Shown here piece by piece: positions 56,522 to 64,000 of a stretch of 64,000 nucleotides of DNA. A program made the translations under genes and the position numbers. This DNA is from Acidovorax sp. 1608163. Its GTDB lineage: Bacteria; Pseudomonadota; Gammaproteobacteria; Burkholderiales; Burkholderiaceae_C. The notes beneath the pieces are model-generated. The model ran no database searches, was not told the origin of the DNA, and saw only the letters and a list, made by a program, of their open reading frames with translations. Where the stretch lies: NCBI RefSeq assembly GCF_003669015.1, contig NZ_CP033069.1, positions 4,040,501 to 4,104,500 on the forward strand. The letters are read 5' to 3'. Numbering within the stretch: the first letter of the stretch is position 1; every line of letters begins with the position of its first letter.

Positions 56522-58279
56522 TCAGTTCTTGCGCGGGATGACCCAGGCGTGTTCGTTGATGCCGATCACGTTGAAAAACACGGCGATGAGCCGGTGCAGG
56601 TTCTGGAAATGCACCACATAGCCCTTGGCCTGCTGGTCGGCCGCCCAGTTGAGCACCGAACCTGCCGCGGCAAAGTCGATGCGCATGAGCTTGTCACAGG
56701 CAATGGGCAGTGGCACCCCGGGGCGCAGCATGGCCTCCAAAGGTTCCAGCAGCGGCGTAGCGTCGCCATCGATGATGCCGCTGAGCGTGGCCACCGGCCC
56801 TGTCTCCAAAGGCGCCGGCATCGACAGGTCACCAAAGTCAGAGGCGAGCATGTCCCGCTCGTTCGCGGGTGAGGGCTCTGGGGAAGCCTGGGTATCGTCG
56901 TCTGAGTAGCCGCACTTGGGAAACACCCAGGACGGGGGTGACACTTCATAGGTCACGCAGTAGTCCAAGGCCACCAGTTCGAACTCATCGGGGCGGCCCA
57001 TGAGCCGCAAGGCCGACATGCGCAGGCGCCACCACTCTGGCCCCGACGCACGATCGCCCGATTGGGTCATGATTTCCATGAGGGTGTTGAACTTGTCCAC
57101 ACCCGAGAACACGAACTGCCCTTGTTTGTCTGCCCAGCGGGTGAACAAATCGGCCAGCAACGGCACTGCCGCATCGTCCACCCCCGAAATGCGCGACCAA
57201 GACAGCGTCCACGGCGAGGCCGAGCGCTCAACCGAAGCCTGCAACGCAGCCACCGAAGACACGGCCAGGCGCTGCGGCGCGTTCCAGCTGAAGTCACGCC
57301 GGCCCGGCGCATCGGCCTGCAGCGCAGGGGCCGCAGCCGTCATGCCCAACTGCTCAGGCAGCGAGAACCACAGCGGCGCAGAGCGGCTGTACTGCGCTGC
57401 AAAATCAATGGCCAGGTTTTCAAACCGGTCGTGCTGCCCCGTTGCCCGGTACAGGTCAAACAGGGTCATCCACAGATCCAGTTGCTGGTCTGGGTTGTCA
57501 TTGCGATGTTGTTGCAGAACCTCCAGCAAGCCGGACTCTGCCCCTTCGTTATCACCATTGGCGTAGCGGATGGCCGCTTCTTCAAGGTCGGGTTCGTGCA
57601 CGAATTTCTCCAGTGCGGCAACGGTCTGCGGGATCACGCCGGGCACCGTGGGGCTGAAAGAAGGCTCAGCCGCCACAGGGGCCGCTTGTAACTTGGCATC
57701 GGTGCCGCCGAATTTGCCCATCGCCATGCTGTCGTCCGCAAACAGCGGCGCCACCGGGCTGGGGCTGGGCTGCGCCAGCGGCGCTGCCAGGCTCACCGGA
57801 GCAGTGGGGGCGAAGGCGCGGGCGTCGGCCGCTTCTGTGTCGGCGCCCTGTGCGGGGGCTGGCTCAGTCGCCAAAGCCCCTGGAACCGTAGCGCCGCCGT
57901 CCGTAGATTGTTTGCTCTTCCACCACTGCTGAGACATTTGCGCCTCGATCTCATCGATCTTCTTGAGCGTGACGGCACGCTCATCGGGCGATGCCATGCT
58001 GCTCTGGAAGAACGAGGGGCGGTTGGTGGGGTCTTCGGTGCGATGGCCTTGCAGCACCTCGCGCTGGCGCAACTTGCGCAGCTGATCGAATTCGCGGCGG
58101 CGCACAAAGTCGTTGCGCCGCTTGCGCTCAATCATTTCCTTGAGCATCTGCTTGCTGTACTGGCTCTCGCGGTCATCCTGCAGAGAGTCCAGCTCCGTCC
58201 ACTGGACGGTGGGGTTGCGCACAAACCGCACCATCTTGGACAACAGTCCGCCGGCTGGTGGGGTTTCTTCCTTGCTCAT
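56522..58279 (-). CDS. STAS-domain protein of unknown function, two STAS-like modules
   Basis: 585 residues. Order: an N-terminal conserved stretch (LLSKMVRFVRNPTVQWTELD), a charged segment with coiled-coil character (about 40-115), a Pro/Ala-rich linker, a TPR-like helical stretch (ANGDNEGAESGLLEVLQQH, DLWMTLFDLYRATGQHDRF), then a STAS-like module (LSWSRISGVDDAAVPLLADLF). A second STAS module at the C-terminus contains CDKLMRIDFAAAGSVLNW. STAS modules act in phosphorylation-dependent or lipid-binding switches. No signal peptide or membrane helix is seen. It lies between hslV and dksA and its role is not known. Confidence 0.7.
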   Translation of the reverse strand: MSKEETPPAGGLLSKMVRFVRNPTVQWTELDSLQDDRESQYSKQMLKEMIERKRRNDFVRRREFDQLRKLRQREVLQGHRTEDPTNRPSFFQSSMASPDERAVTLKKIDEIEAQMSQQWWKSKQSTDGGATVPGALATEPAPAQGADTEAADARAFAPTAPVSLAAPLAQPSPSPVAPLFADDSMAMGKFGGTDAKLQAAPVAAEPSFSPTVPGVIPQTVAALEKFVHEPDLEEAAIRYANGDNEGAESGLLEVLQQHRNDNPDQQLDLWMTLFDLYRATGQHDRFENLAIDFAAQYSRSAPLWFSLPEQLGMTAAAPALQADAPGRRDFSWNAPQRLAVSSVAALQASVERSASPWTLSWSRISGVDDAAVPLLADLFTRWADKQGQFVFSGVDKFNTLMEIMTQSGDRASGPEWWRLRMSALRLMGRPDEFELVALDYCVTYEVSPPSWVFPKCGYSDDDTQASPEPSPANERDMLASDFGDLSMPAPLETGPVATLSGIIDGDATPLLEPLEAMLRPGVPLPIACDKLMRIDFAAAGSVLNWAADQQAKGYVVHFQNLHRLIAVFFNVIGINEHAWVIPRKN

Positions 58280-58344
58280 GGTGATTTGGCTGCGGTTGTC
58301 CTGAAGGCGTTCAGCATAACGCCTGAGTTGGAGGGTGTGAATGA

Positions 58345-58380
58345 ACCCCGCGTGTCCAAGCGGGCATGGCGGGGGTTTTC
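58345..58380 (-). terminator. Hairpin after dksA
   Basis: AACCCCGC / GCGGGGGTT type stem, eight bases past the dksA stop on the minus strand. The tail after it is only weakly T-rich. Confidence 0.6.
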
Positions 58381-58388
58381 ACGCAAGC

Positions 58389-59165
58389 TCAGTCCCCAAA
58401 CATTTTTTGCTTGAGTTCACGGCGCTGCTGGGCTTCCAGCGACAGCGTGGCCGTAGGGCGGGCGATCAAGCGGCCCACACCAATGGGCTCACCCGTTTCG
58501 TCGCAGTAGCCGTAGTCGCCAGCGTCGATGCGGGCGATGGACTGCTCAATCTTCTTGAGCAGCTTGCGTTCGCGGTCGCGGGTGCGCAGCTCCAGCGCGT
58601 GTTCTTCTTCGATGGTGGCGCGGTCGGCGGGGTCAGGCACCACCACGGTGTCTTCACGCAGGTGCTCGGTGGTTTCACCGGCGCTGTTATGGATGTCTTG
58701 CTTGAGCTGCACCAGCTTCAGGCGGAAAAACGCCATCTGCTTGTCGTTCATGTATTCGCTGTCAGGCATGGCCAGCACTTCAGCATCTGTCAGCTCTTGG
58801 GCCGTCTTGGCTTTCCAGTTGTTGGCAAGCTTGGGGTCTTTTTTTGCAGCGGTGAAGGTGGGGTGCACTGGCGCGGTCGTGGGCATGGTGTGTTGGTAAC
58901 TGGCTTTGGCAGCGGTCGATGCCACTGCTTGGGCCATGGATGGTACGGTCAATTGGGCCAAACGCGAAGAAGGCCGGGTGGTGCGCAGAGGCACCTGCGG
59001 GTCTGCCGACGCGGGCACCGCCGCAGGCGCCACGGGAGTGGCTGCTGCGACCTTGGAGGAAGCAGCAGCCTTGATGGCCTTGGCTGGTGCCGGGGCAGCA
59101 GCGGCCTTGGCCGCGGGTGCAGACGCTTTGGTTGCCGCCTTGGGTTTGCTGGTTTCGGCTTTCAC
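58389..59165 (-). CDS. dksA: RNA polymerase-binding protein DksA, zinc-ligand-poor, with Lys/Ala-rich N-terminal tail
   Basis: 258 residues from GTG 59165, with AGGAGACC directly upstream. The last 150 residues are DksA: ALELRTRDRERKLLKKIEQSI coiled coil and DAGDYGYCDETGEPIGVGRL. The classical four-cysteine zinc finger is reduced to one Cys (CDETG in place of CxxC, SLEA in place of CxxC). About 110 N-terminal residues are Ala/Lys/Pro-rich (KAETSKPKAATKASAPAAK), histone-H1-like in composition. DksA works with ppGpp in the RNA polymerase secondary channel. Upstream, 59256-59300 holds nested inverted repeats (TTGTATC..GATACAA) next to a TACAAT -10 candidate. Confidence 0.92.
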   Translation of the reverse strand: MKAETSKPKAATKASAPAAKAAAAPAPAKAIKAAASSKVAAATPVAPAAVPASADPQVPLRTTRPSSRLAQLTVPSMAQAVASTAAKASYQHTMPTTAPVHPTFTAAKKDPKLANNWKAKTAQELTDAEVLAMPDSEYMNDKQMAFFRLKLVQLKQDIHNSAGETTEHLREDTVVVPDPADRATIEEEHALELRTRDRERKLLKKIEQSIARIDAGDYGYCDETGEPIGVGRLIARPTATLSLEAQQRRELKQKMFGD

Positions 59166-59356
59166 TTCCTGGTCTCCTCGCAATACGGGCAGGCCCCGGC
59201 TGCAAGTGCAGCCTGGGACGGATGGCAAGCCTTCCGGGGTTTTACCGGGGCGCGATTGTATCGACCTGCGCCGCTGCAAACGAAAACGTTGCAGATACAA
59301 CACACCGAGGTCTTTCCCCAAGGGGAAAAGGCGCTCGCCACAGGCTCAAGCCTGGC

Positions 59357-60445
59357 TCACACCAGGCTCTGGTCCAGCCCCTGGCGGAAGATGTCCTGCG
59401 GCAGATCGATGCCGATGAACACCATCTTGCTCAACCGGGCTTCGCCCTCGGCCCACTGCGGCCCCAGGTCGCTGCCCATAAGCTGGTGCACACCCTGGAA
59501 GATCACCTTACGCTCAGTGCCCTTCATATTCAAGACCCCTTTGTAGCGCAGCATGCGCGGGCCATAAATGTTGACGATGGCACCCAGGAAGTCTTCGAGC
59601 TTGGCGGGGTCAAACGGGCGATCGGAGCGGTAGACAAAGCTCTTGACGTCGTCATCGTGGTGATGGTGGTGGCCATGGCCATGGCCGTGCTGGTGCGAGG
59701 GGTGGTTGCACGCCTCGCCGGGAGCATGGTCGTGGTGCTCATGCCCCTCATGCGCATGGTCATGGTCGCCGTGGCTGTGGTCGTCCTCTTCTTTGAGAAA
59801 GTCAGGGTCGATGTCCAGCTTGGCATTGAGATTGAAGCCCCGCAGGTCCAGCACCTCCTTGATCGGCACCTCGCCAAAATGCACCGCCTTGATGGGCGCA
59901 CGCGGGTTCATGTGCTTGAGGCGATGCGTCAGCGCGTCCACGTCCTGGGCGCTCACTAGGTCGGTCTTGGACAGGAAAATCTGGTCGGCAAAGCCCACCT
60001 GGCGGCGTGCCTCCTGGCGGTCGTTGAGCTGCTGCGCCGCGTGCTTGGCATCCACCAGGGTGATGATGGAGTCGATCAGGTAGGTCTCGGCAATCTCTTC
60101 GTCCATAAAGAACGTTTGTGCCACGGGGCCAGGGTCGGCCAGGCCGGTGGTCTCGATCACGATGCGCTCAAAGTCCAGCAAGCCCTTGCGCTTCTTGGCG
60201 GCCAGCAGTTGCAGGGTTTCGCGCAGGTCTTCGCGAATGGTGCAGCAGATGCAGCCGTTGCTCATCTGCACGATCTGCTCTTTCGAGTCAGTCACCAGGA
60301 TGTCGTTGTCGATGTTTTCTTCGCCAAACTCGTTTTCGATCACTGCGATCTTCTGGCCATGGGCCTCGCTCAAGACACGCTTGAGCAAGGTGGTTTTACC
60401 CGAGCCCAAAAAGCCCGTGAGGATGGTGACTGGAATGAGTGCCAT
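59357..60445 (-). CDS. G3E-family GTPase, COG0523 (CobW/ZNG type) with His-rich loop
   Basis: 362 residues from ATG 60445 (MALIPVTILTGFLGSGKTTLL). Walker A GFLGSGKTT, Walker B IVIETTGLADPGP, the guanine-specificity SKTDL, and the metal-binding CxCC signature NGCICCTIREDL. A His/Asp-rich stretch near residues 239-288 (HGDHDHAHEGHEHHDHAPGE and HGHGHGHHHHHDDD) looks like a metal store. A CobW C-terminal domain follows. COG0523 GTPases insert or deliver metals, often zinc. Adjacent to a zinc-poor DksA, a zinc-homeostasis role is reasonable, but substrate metal and client are not shown. Confidence 0.92.
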   Translation of the reverse strand: MALIPVTILTGFLGSGKTTLLKRVLSEAHGQKIAVIENEFGEENIDNDILVTDSKEQIVQMSNGCICCTIREDLRETLQLLAAKKRKGLLDFERIVIETTGLADPGPVAQTFFMDEEIAETYLIDSIITLVDAKHAAQQLNDRQEARRQVGFADQIFLSKTDLVSAQDVDALTHRLKHMNPRAPIKAVHFGEVPIKEVLDLRGFNLNAKLDIDPDFLKEEDDHSHGDHDHAHEGHEHHDHAPGEACNHPSHQHGHGHGHHHHHDDDVKSFVYRSDRPFDPAKLEDFLGAIVNIYGPRMLRYKGVLNMKGTERKVIFQGVHQLMGSDLGPQWAEGEARLSKMVFIGIDLPQDIFRQGLDQSLV

Positions 60446-60596
60446 GGGAATCTCTTTCAAATGAAATAGGGCGGGGGCGAAAGCCACCGCCCGTTGGGCA
60501 ACCGAGCCCGCAGATCGGGTTGAAACCGGTTTTTTCCAGTGTATCGATCGTGTCAAGCCCCCCGGCGCAAAAAAAGTGCACTGGGAGTGCGCAGCC

Positions 60597-61832
60597 TCAG
60601 CCCTTGCGCATCACCACCAGGCCCTTGAGGTATTCCCCTTCAGGAAACTCCAATGTCATCGGGTGGTCAGGTGCGCCCCCCAGGCGTTCGGTGATGTAGC
60701 CATCCACGCCCGCATCGGCCCCGGCGGAGGCCACGATCTTGTGGAACAGATCGGCACCGATACCGCCCGAGCAGGAGAAAGTGAACAACACGCCGCCCGG
60801 CTCCAGTAGCTGCAGCGCCAGGCGGTTGATGTCTTTGTAGGCCCGGGCCGCCCGTTCGGCGTGCGCCGCAGTGGGCGCAAACTTGGGCGGGTCCAGCACG
60901 ATGGCGTCAAAGCGCACACCGTCTTTCAAAAACTGGCGCAGCGATGCGTTCACATCGGCATCCATGAACCGGGCCTGCGCCACGTCAAAGCCATTGAGCA
61001 GCACATGGGCGCGGGCCCGCTCCAGCGCGGGGCCGGATGAATCGATGGAAGTCACCTCGCCACCGCCCTGCCCGCCCGCCTGCTCGGCCGCCCGCATGCC
61101 CGCCAGCGCGGCCACGCTGAAGCCGCCGGTGTAGCAAAAGCAGTTCAGCACCTTGCGCAGGTTCAAGCGCTGCACACAGTCGGCAAAGCGCTTGCGGCTG
61201 TCGCGCTGGTCCAGGTAAAAGCCGGTTTTGTGGCCCTCGGCAATGTTCAGCGTCAGGCGCCAGTCGTGCTCGTGGATGGTCAGCTCCAGCGGCGGCTCGG
61301 GCTGCCCAGCCGCAAGCCCACCCCGCAGCCAGCCTGTGGCAGGCTCTAGCCCCTCCAGTTGGCGCACGTTGGCGTCCGATCGCTCATAGAGCTTGCTCAG
61401 CCCCGTGGCCTGCAACAAGGCATCGGCCAGCACCGCCTTCCAGCGCTCGGTGCCCGCACTGGTGAACTGGGCCACCAGCGTGTCGCCGTAGCGGTCCACG
61501 ATCAGGCCTGGCAACCCATCGGACTCACCGTGCACCAGCCGCACGCCATCGCTTTTCACATCAAATCGTGCTCTAGCGCTGATAGAACGAGCGCAAGCAG
61601 CTATGAAAAAAGAAGCATCAATGCGCTGCGTCTCGTCAAAGCTCCACACCCGCGCTCGGATGCGCGAGTTGGGGCTGAACGCCGCCCAGCCCAAAAATTG
61701 CCCCTCGTGCGACTCCACGCGCACCGTCTCGCCACTGTCGCCACCGCCTTTGGCGATGGCGGAGTCAAATATCCACGGGTGGCGGCGCTGCAGCGAGCGC
61801 TCCTTGCCTTGCTTGAGTCGGATCGTTTTCAT
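60597..61832 (-). CDS. rlmI: 23S rRNA (cytosine) methyltransferase, RlmI-like
   Basis: 411 residues from ATG 61832 (MKTIRLKQGKERSLQRRHPW). N-terminal PUA domain, a middle EEHE-like domain (GESDGLPGLIVDRYGD), then a Rossmann methyltransferase domain with NCFCYTGGFSVAALAG and VLDPPKFA (catalytic DPPxF). RlmI makes m5C1962 of 23S rRNA. An R1 repeat (61562-61619) is in frame near residue 72-90 and codes for FFIAACARSISARARFDV, replacing the usual sequence of this part of the domain. It is otherwise of standard length. Confidence 0.9.
   Translation of the reverse strand: MKTIRLKQGKERSLQRRHPWIFDSAIAKGGGDSGETVRVESHEGQFLGWAAFSPNSRIRARVWSFDETQRIDASFFIAACARSISARARFDVKSDGVRLVHGESDGLPGLIVDRYGDTLVAQFTSAGTERWKAVLADALLQATGLSKLYERSDANVRQLEGLEPATGWLRGGLAAGQPEPPLELTIHEHDWRLTLNIAEGHKTGFYLDQRDSRKRFADCVQRLNLRKVLNCFCYTGGFSVAALAGMRAAEQAGGQGGGEVTSIDSSGPALERARAHVLLNGFDVAQARFMDADVNASLRQFLKDGVRFDAIVLDPPKFAPTAAHAERAARAYKDINRLALQLLEPGGVLFTFSCSGGIGADLFHKIVASAGADAGVDGYITERLGGAPDHPMTLEFPEGEYLKGLVVMRKG
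61562..61619. repeat. R1 dispersed repeat, copy K (inside rlmI)
   Basis: GTGCTCTAGCGCTGATAGAA, then GAGCGCAAGCAGCTATG and GAAGCATC. It is translated in the rlmI frame. Confidence 0.7.
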
Positions 61833-61917
61833 CCCTGGATTGTGCAGGCAGCCATCCCCTGCACAAAACGCCCACCCCCTAGCGGATGAGCTCACGTTGA
61901 AATAAAAATTGCCAAAA

Positions 61918-61946
61918 TTGACACGCAACTATCTGATTGATAAAAT
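61918..61946 (+). promoter_or_regulatory. Sigma-70 promoter of cheW
   Basis: TTGACA, a 17-base spacer and TAAAAT, 38 bp before the cheW ATG. The -10 overlaps one arm of GATAAAA-12-TTTTATC, a possible operator. Confidence 0.78.
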
Positions 61947-61983
61947 TTGATTCACATTTTTATCATTTAAGCCGGAGCATCCG

Positions 61984-62505
61984 ATGATCAACGCCGCAAC
62001 CGCCACGCCCTCCTCCTTCTCAGCGTCCTCCAGTGGCACCGGGGCGCTGACCCAGATTCGGGAATTCCTGGCTTTCAAGATTGCCAACGAGGAATACGGC
62101 GTGGACATCCTGCGGGTGCAGGAAATCCGCTCGTACGAAAAGCCCACCACCATTGCCAACGCGCCCGAGCACCTCAAGGGCGTGGTGAACCTGCGCGGCG
62201 TGATCGTTCCCATCATCGACCTGCGCATCAAGCTGGGCGTGAGCGAAGTGCAATACAACCACCTCACCGTCGTGATCGTGCTGAACATCGGCCAGCGCGT
62301 GATCGGCGTGGTGGTGGACGGCGTCTCGGACGTGCTGACGCTGGAGCCCTCGCAACTGCGCCCCGTGCCCGCACTCGACTCGAACTTCGACCCAGAACAC
62401 CTGCTGGCCATTGGGTCGGTGGACGACCGCATGCTCATCTTGCTGGACATCGAGAAATTTCTGCAGGACTCGGTGATGGCCGCGCAAGGCGAATCGCTGC
62501 AGTGA
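61984..62505 (+). CDS. cheW: Chemotaxis coupling protein CheW
   Basis: 173 residues. A Ser/Thr-rich N-terminal tail of about 24 residues precedes the CheW SH3-like fold: REFLAFKIANEEYGVDILRVQEI, HLKGVVNLRGVIVPIIDLR and GVVVDGVSDVLTL. It bridges the CheA kinase to chemoreceptors in arrays at the membrane. The chemoreceptor gene begins 92 bp downstream in the same direction, so the two are likely cotranscribed. No cheA, cheR or cheB is in the window. Confidence 0.95.
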   Translation: MINAATATPSSFSASSSGTGALTQIREFLAFKIANEEYGVDILRVQEIRSYEKPTTIANAPEHLKGVVNLRGVIVPIIDLRIKLGVSEVQYNHLTVVIVLNIGQRVIGVVVDGVSDVLTLEPSQLRPVPALDSNFDPEHLLAIGSVDDRMLILLDIEKFLQDSVMAAQGESLQ

Positions 62506-62597
62506 TACCACGGCCCGGAGCCAAGCCCAAACAACGGCATGGCCTCCAACTTGCTTGACTCGACTGACCCCTTAGCCCCTTGGAAAAAGGCACTGCC

Positions 62598-64000
62598 ATG
62601 AACCTCGATAACATCCGAATTTCGACCCGTCTGGCCTTGCTGCTTGCAGCGCTGTGCCTTTTGACTGCGGTGATCGGCACCGCGGGCCTGCTGGGCATGC
62701 AACGGGCCAATCAGGGGCTCGACACGGTCTACCAAGACCGCGTTGTCCCGCTCAAACAAATCAAACTGGTGTCCGATGCCTACGCGATCAACATCGTCGA
62801 CACCGCCCATAAGGTGCGCGATGGCGCGATGACACCAGTGCAAGGCTTGCAGTCTGTGGCCCAGGCGCGCAAGGACATTCAGGAGCAATGGAGCGCCTAC
62901 CTTGCGACAGAGTTGGTTGCGCAAGAAGTGCAGTTGGTGGCGAAATTCAGGAGCCTGCAATCGACCGCAGACACAGCGGTGGCCAACCTGGAGAAGATTT
63001 TGAAATCGGCGGACATGACCGCGCTGACCGCGTATGCCGCCAAAGAGATGTATCCGGCCCTGGACCCCTTGCAGGACGTTCTGGGCAAGCTGGTGCAAGT
63101 GCAACTGGACATTGCCAAAACAGAATATGATCAATCAGATGCGCTCTATCAGAGCATGGCCTTTGGCCTGATCGCTTCGCTGTTCATCAGCATTGCGCTC
63201 GCCCTGGTATTTGGGTACCTGGTCATTCGCTCCATCGCCCAGCCGCTGCGCCGCGCCATTGCCTTCTCTGACGCAATCGCCCAGGGCGACCTGACCCAGC
63301 ACATCGAAGCGCGGGGCACCAACGAGACGGCACAGTTGCTGCACGGCTTCAAGAGCATGCAAAGCTCCCTGGTGACACTGGTGAGCGCCGTGCACCACGG
63401 CGCAGCCAGCGTGTCCGCGGCCTCTGGCGAAATTGCACAGGGCAACGACGATCTCTCAGCGCGCACCGAGCGGCAGGCCAGCGCCCTGGAGGAAACAGCG
63501 GCATCAATGGAAGAGCTGAACTCCACCGTCCGCATGAACGCAGACAACTCGCGCCAGGCCAACCAGATGGCGCAAAGTGCATCGGCAGTGGCAGTCCAGG
63601 GGGGTGACGTGGTGGCCGAGGTCGTTAAAACGATGAAGGGCATCAACGAGAGCAGCAAGAAGATCAGCGACATCATTGGGGTTATCGATTCCATTGCCTT
63701 CCAGACCAACATCCTGGCCTTGAATGCAGCGGTGGAAGCCGCCCGCGCGGGGGAACAAGGGCGCGGCTTTGCCGTGGTGGCGAGTGAAGTCCGCAACCTG
63801 GCGGGGCGATCCGCAGAAGCTGCCCGCGAAATCAAAAGCCTGATCGGCACCAGCGTGGAGCGCGTGGAGGCTGGCACAGCGCTGGTAGACCGTGCCGGTC
63901 AAACCATGGGCGAGGTGGTGGGCGCGATCAAAAGGGTCACCGACATCGTGGGCGAGATCAGCGCTGCCAGTTCCGAACAGAGCCAGGGTGTGGACCAGGT
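62598..64000 (+). CDS. Methyl-accepting chemotaxis protein, 4HB type (third of three; cut by window edge)
   Basis: 467 residues are present from ATG 62598 ([15 protein letters not shown]). First membrane helix about 11-33, a periplasmic four-helix bundle ([20 protein letters not shown] is the TarH-type opening), a second helix ([22 protein letters not shown]), HAMP, and the signalling domain through the tip [20 protein letters not shown] to the window end. It is probably cotranscribed with cheW. The C-terminus, including any tether, lies outside. Confidence 0.93.
   Translation, partial: MNLDNIRISTRLALLLAALCLLTAVIGTAGLLGMQRANQGLDTVYQDRVVPLKQIKLVSDAYAINIVDTAHKVRDGAMTPVQGLQSVAQARKDIQEQWSAYLATELVAQEVQLVAKFRSLQSTADTAVANLEKILKSADMTALTAYAAKEMYPALDPLQDVLGKLVQVQLDIAKTEYDQSDALYQSMAFGLIASLFISIALALVFGYLVIRSIAQPLRRAIAFSDAIAQGDLTQHIEARGTNETAQLLHGFKSMQSSLVTLVSAVHHGAASVSAASGEIAQGNDDLSARTERQASALEETAASMEELNSTVRMNADNSRQANQMAQSASAVAVQGGDVVAEVVKTMKGINESSKKISDIIGVIDSIAFQTNILALNAAVEAARAGEQGRGFAVVASEVRNLAGRSAEAAREIKSLIGTSVERVEAGTALVDRAGQTMGEVVGAIKRVTDIVGEISAASSEQSQGVDQ

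Noticed and set aside
59645..59790. CAT/CGTG-rich stretch in the G3E GTPase gene considered as a microsatellite or regulatory repeat
   Set aside because: It is in frame, encodes the metal-binding His/Asp loop and is typical of COG0523 proteins.

Overview
The window is high-GC, densely packed DNA from a betaproteobacterium. It most resembles Comamonadaceae, in particular an Acidovorax-like organism. This is an inference from family-level features: the complete mraZ-to-ftsZ-to-lpxC division/cell-wall cluster in betaproteobacterial order, two Gram-negative 'porin_4' proteins, Coq7, the hslV/hslU - STAS protein - dksA - G3E GTPase neighbourhood, and many chemoreceptors. No tRNA, rRNA, CRISPR array, insertion sequence or prophage was found.

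Layout. 1-9.9 kb, all on the minus strand: the start of a lipoprotein 5'-nucleotidase (cut by the window edge), then a peptide/opine-type ABC transporter (two ATPases, two permeases, two family-5 binding proteins) with an embedded M20 amidohydrolase. 10.2-12.7 kb: two porins with operator-like palindromes upstream. 13.0-17.6 kb: coq7, an OsmC-family gene, an isolated terminator that may belong to a small RNA or an ilvA attenuator, ilvA, cobS and a cobC-like phosphatase. 17.6-28.3 kb: a type II secretion (T2SS) cluster, with gspC divergent from gspG-H-I-J-K-L-M-N-D-E. No gspF or prepilin peptidase is in the window. 28.3-32.9 kb: a DUF2845 protein, a chemoreceptor, and thiC under a TPP riboswitch. 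32.9-54.2 kb: lpxC, a chemoreceptor on the opposite strand, then ftsZ-ftsA-ftsQ-ddlB-murC-murG-ftsW-murD-mraY-murF-murE-ftsI-ftsL-rsmH-mraZ, mostly with ATGA-type overlaps, preceded by four 10-bp-phased AGTGS boxes (probable MraZ operator). 54.4-61.8 kb: hslU, hslV, a double-STAS protein, a zinc-ligand-poor DksA, a His-rich COG0523 GTPase and an RlmI-type rRNA methyltransferase. 62-64 kb: cheW and a third chemoreceptor, cut by the window edge.

Three things run through the whole window. First, a roughly 55-bp element (called R1 here) occurs about 12 times in either orientation. It has two nested palindromes, GCTAT..ATAGC and AGCGCTT..AAGCGCT. It lies between genes and also inside reading frames of cobS, cobC, gspD, murC, murG, murE and rlmI, and it encodes the signal-peptide core of GspD. 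Second, a longer GC-rich mosaic element (R2), starting near GAAACTGGCACG and ending CTCAGGGGG, occurs three times. One copy forms the leader of the pseudopilin gene gspH. Third, six apparent frameshifts (gspH, gspK, gspN twice, murD, hslU) are all cured by adding one G to a plus-strand G-run. That is more consistent with systematic homopolymer under-calling than with independent gene decay, and it changes how the T2SS, MurD and HslU should be read.

I did not find a clearly new multi-gene system. The R1 element, and the protein novelties it may have produced, are the best candidates for something undescribed.
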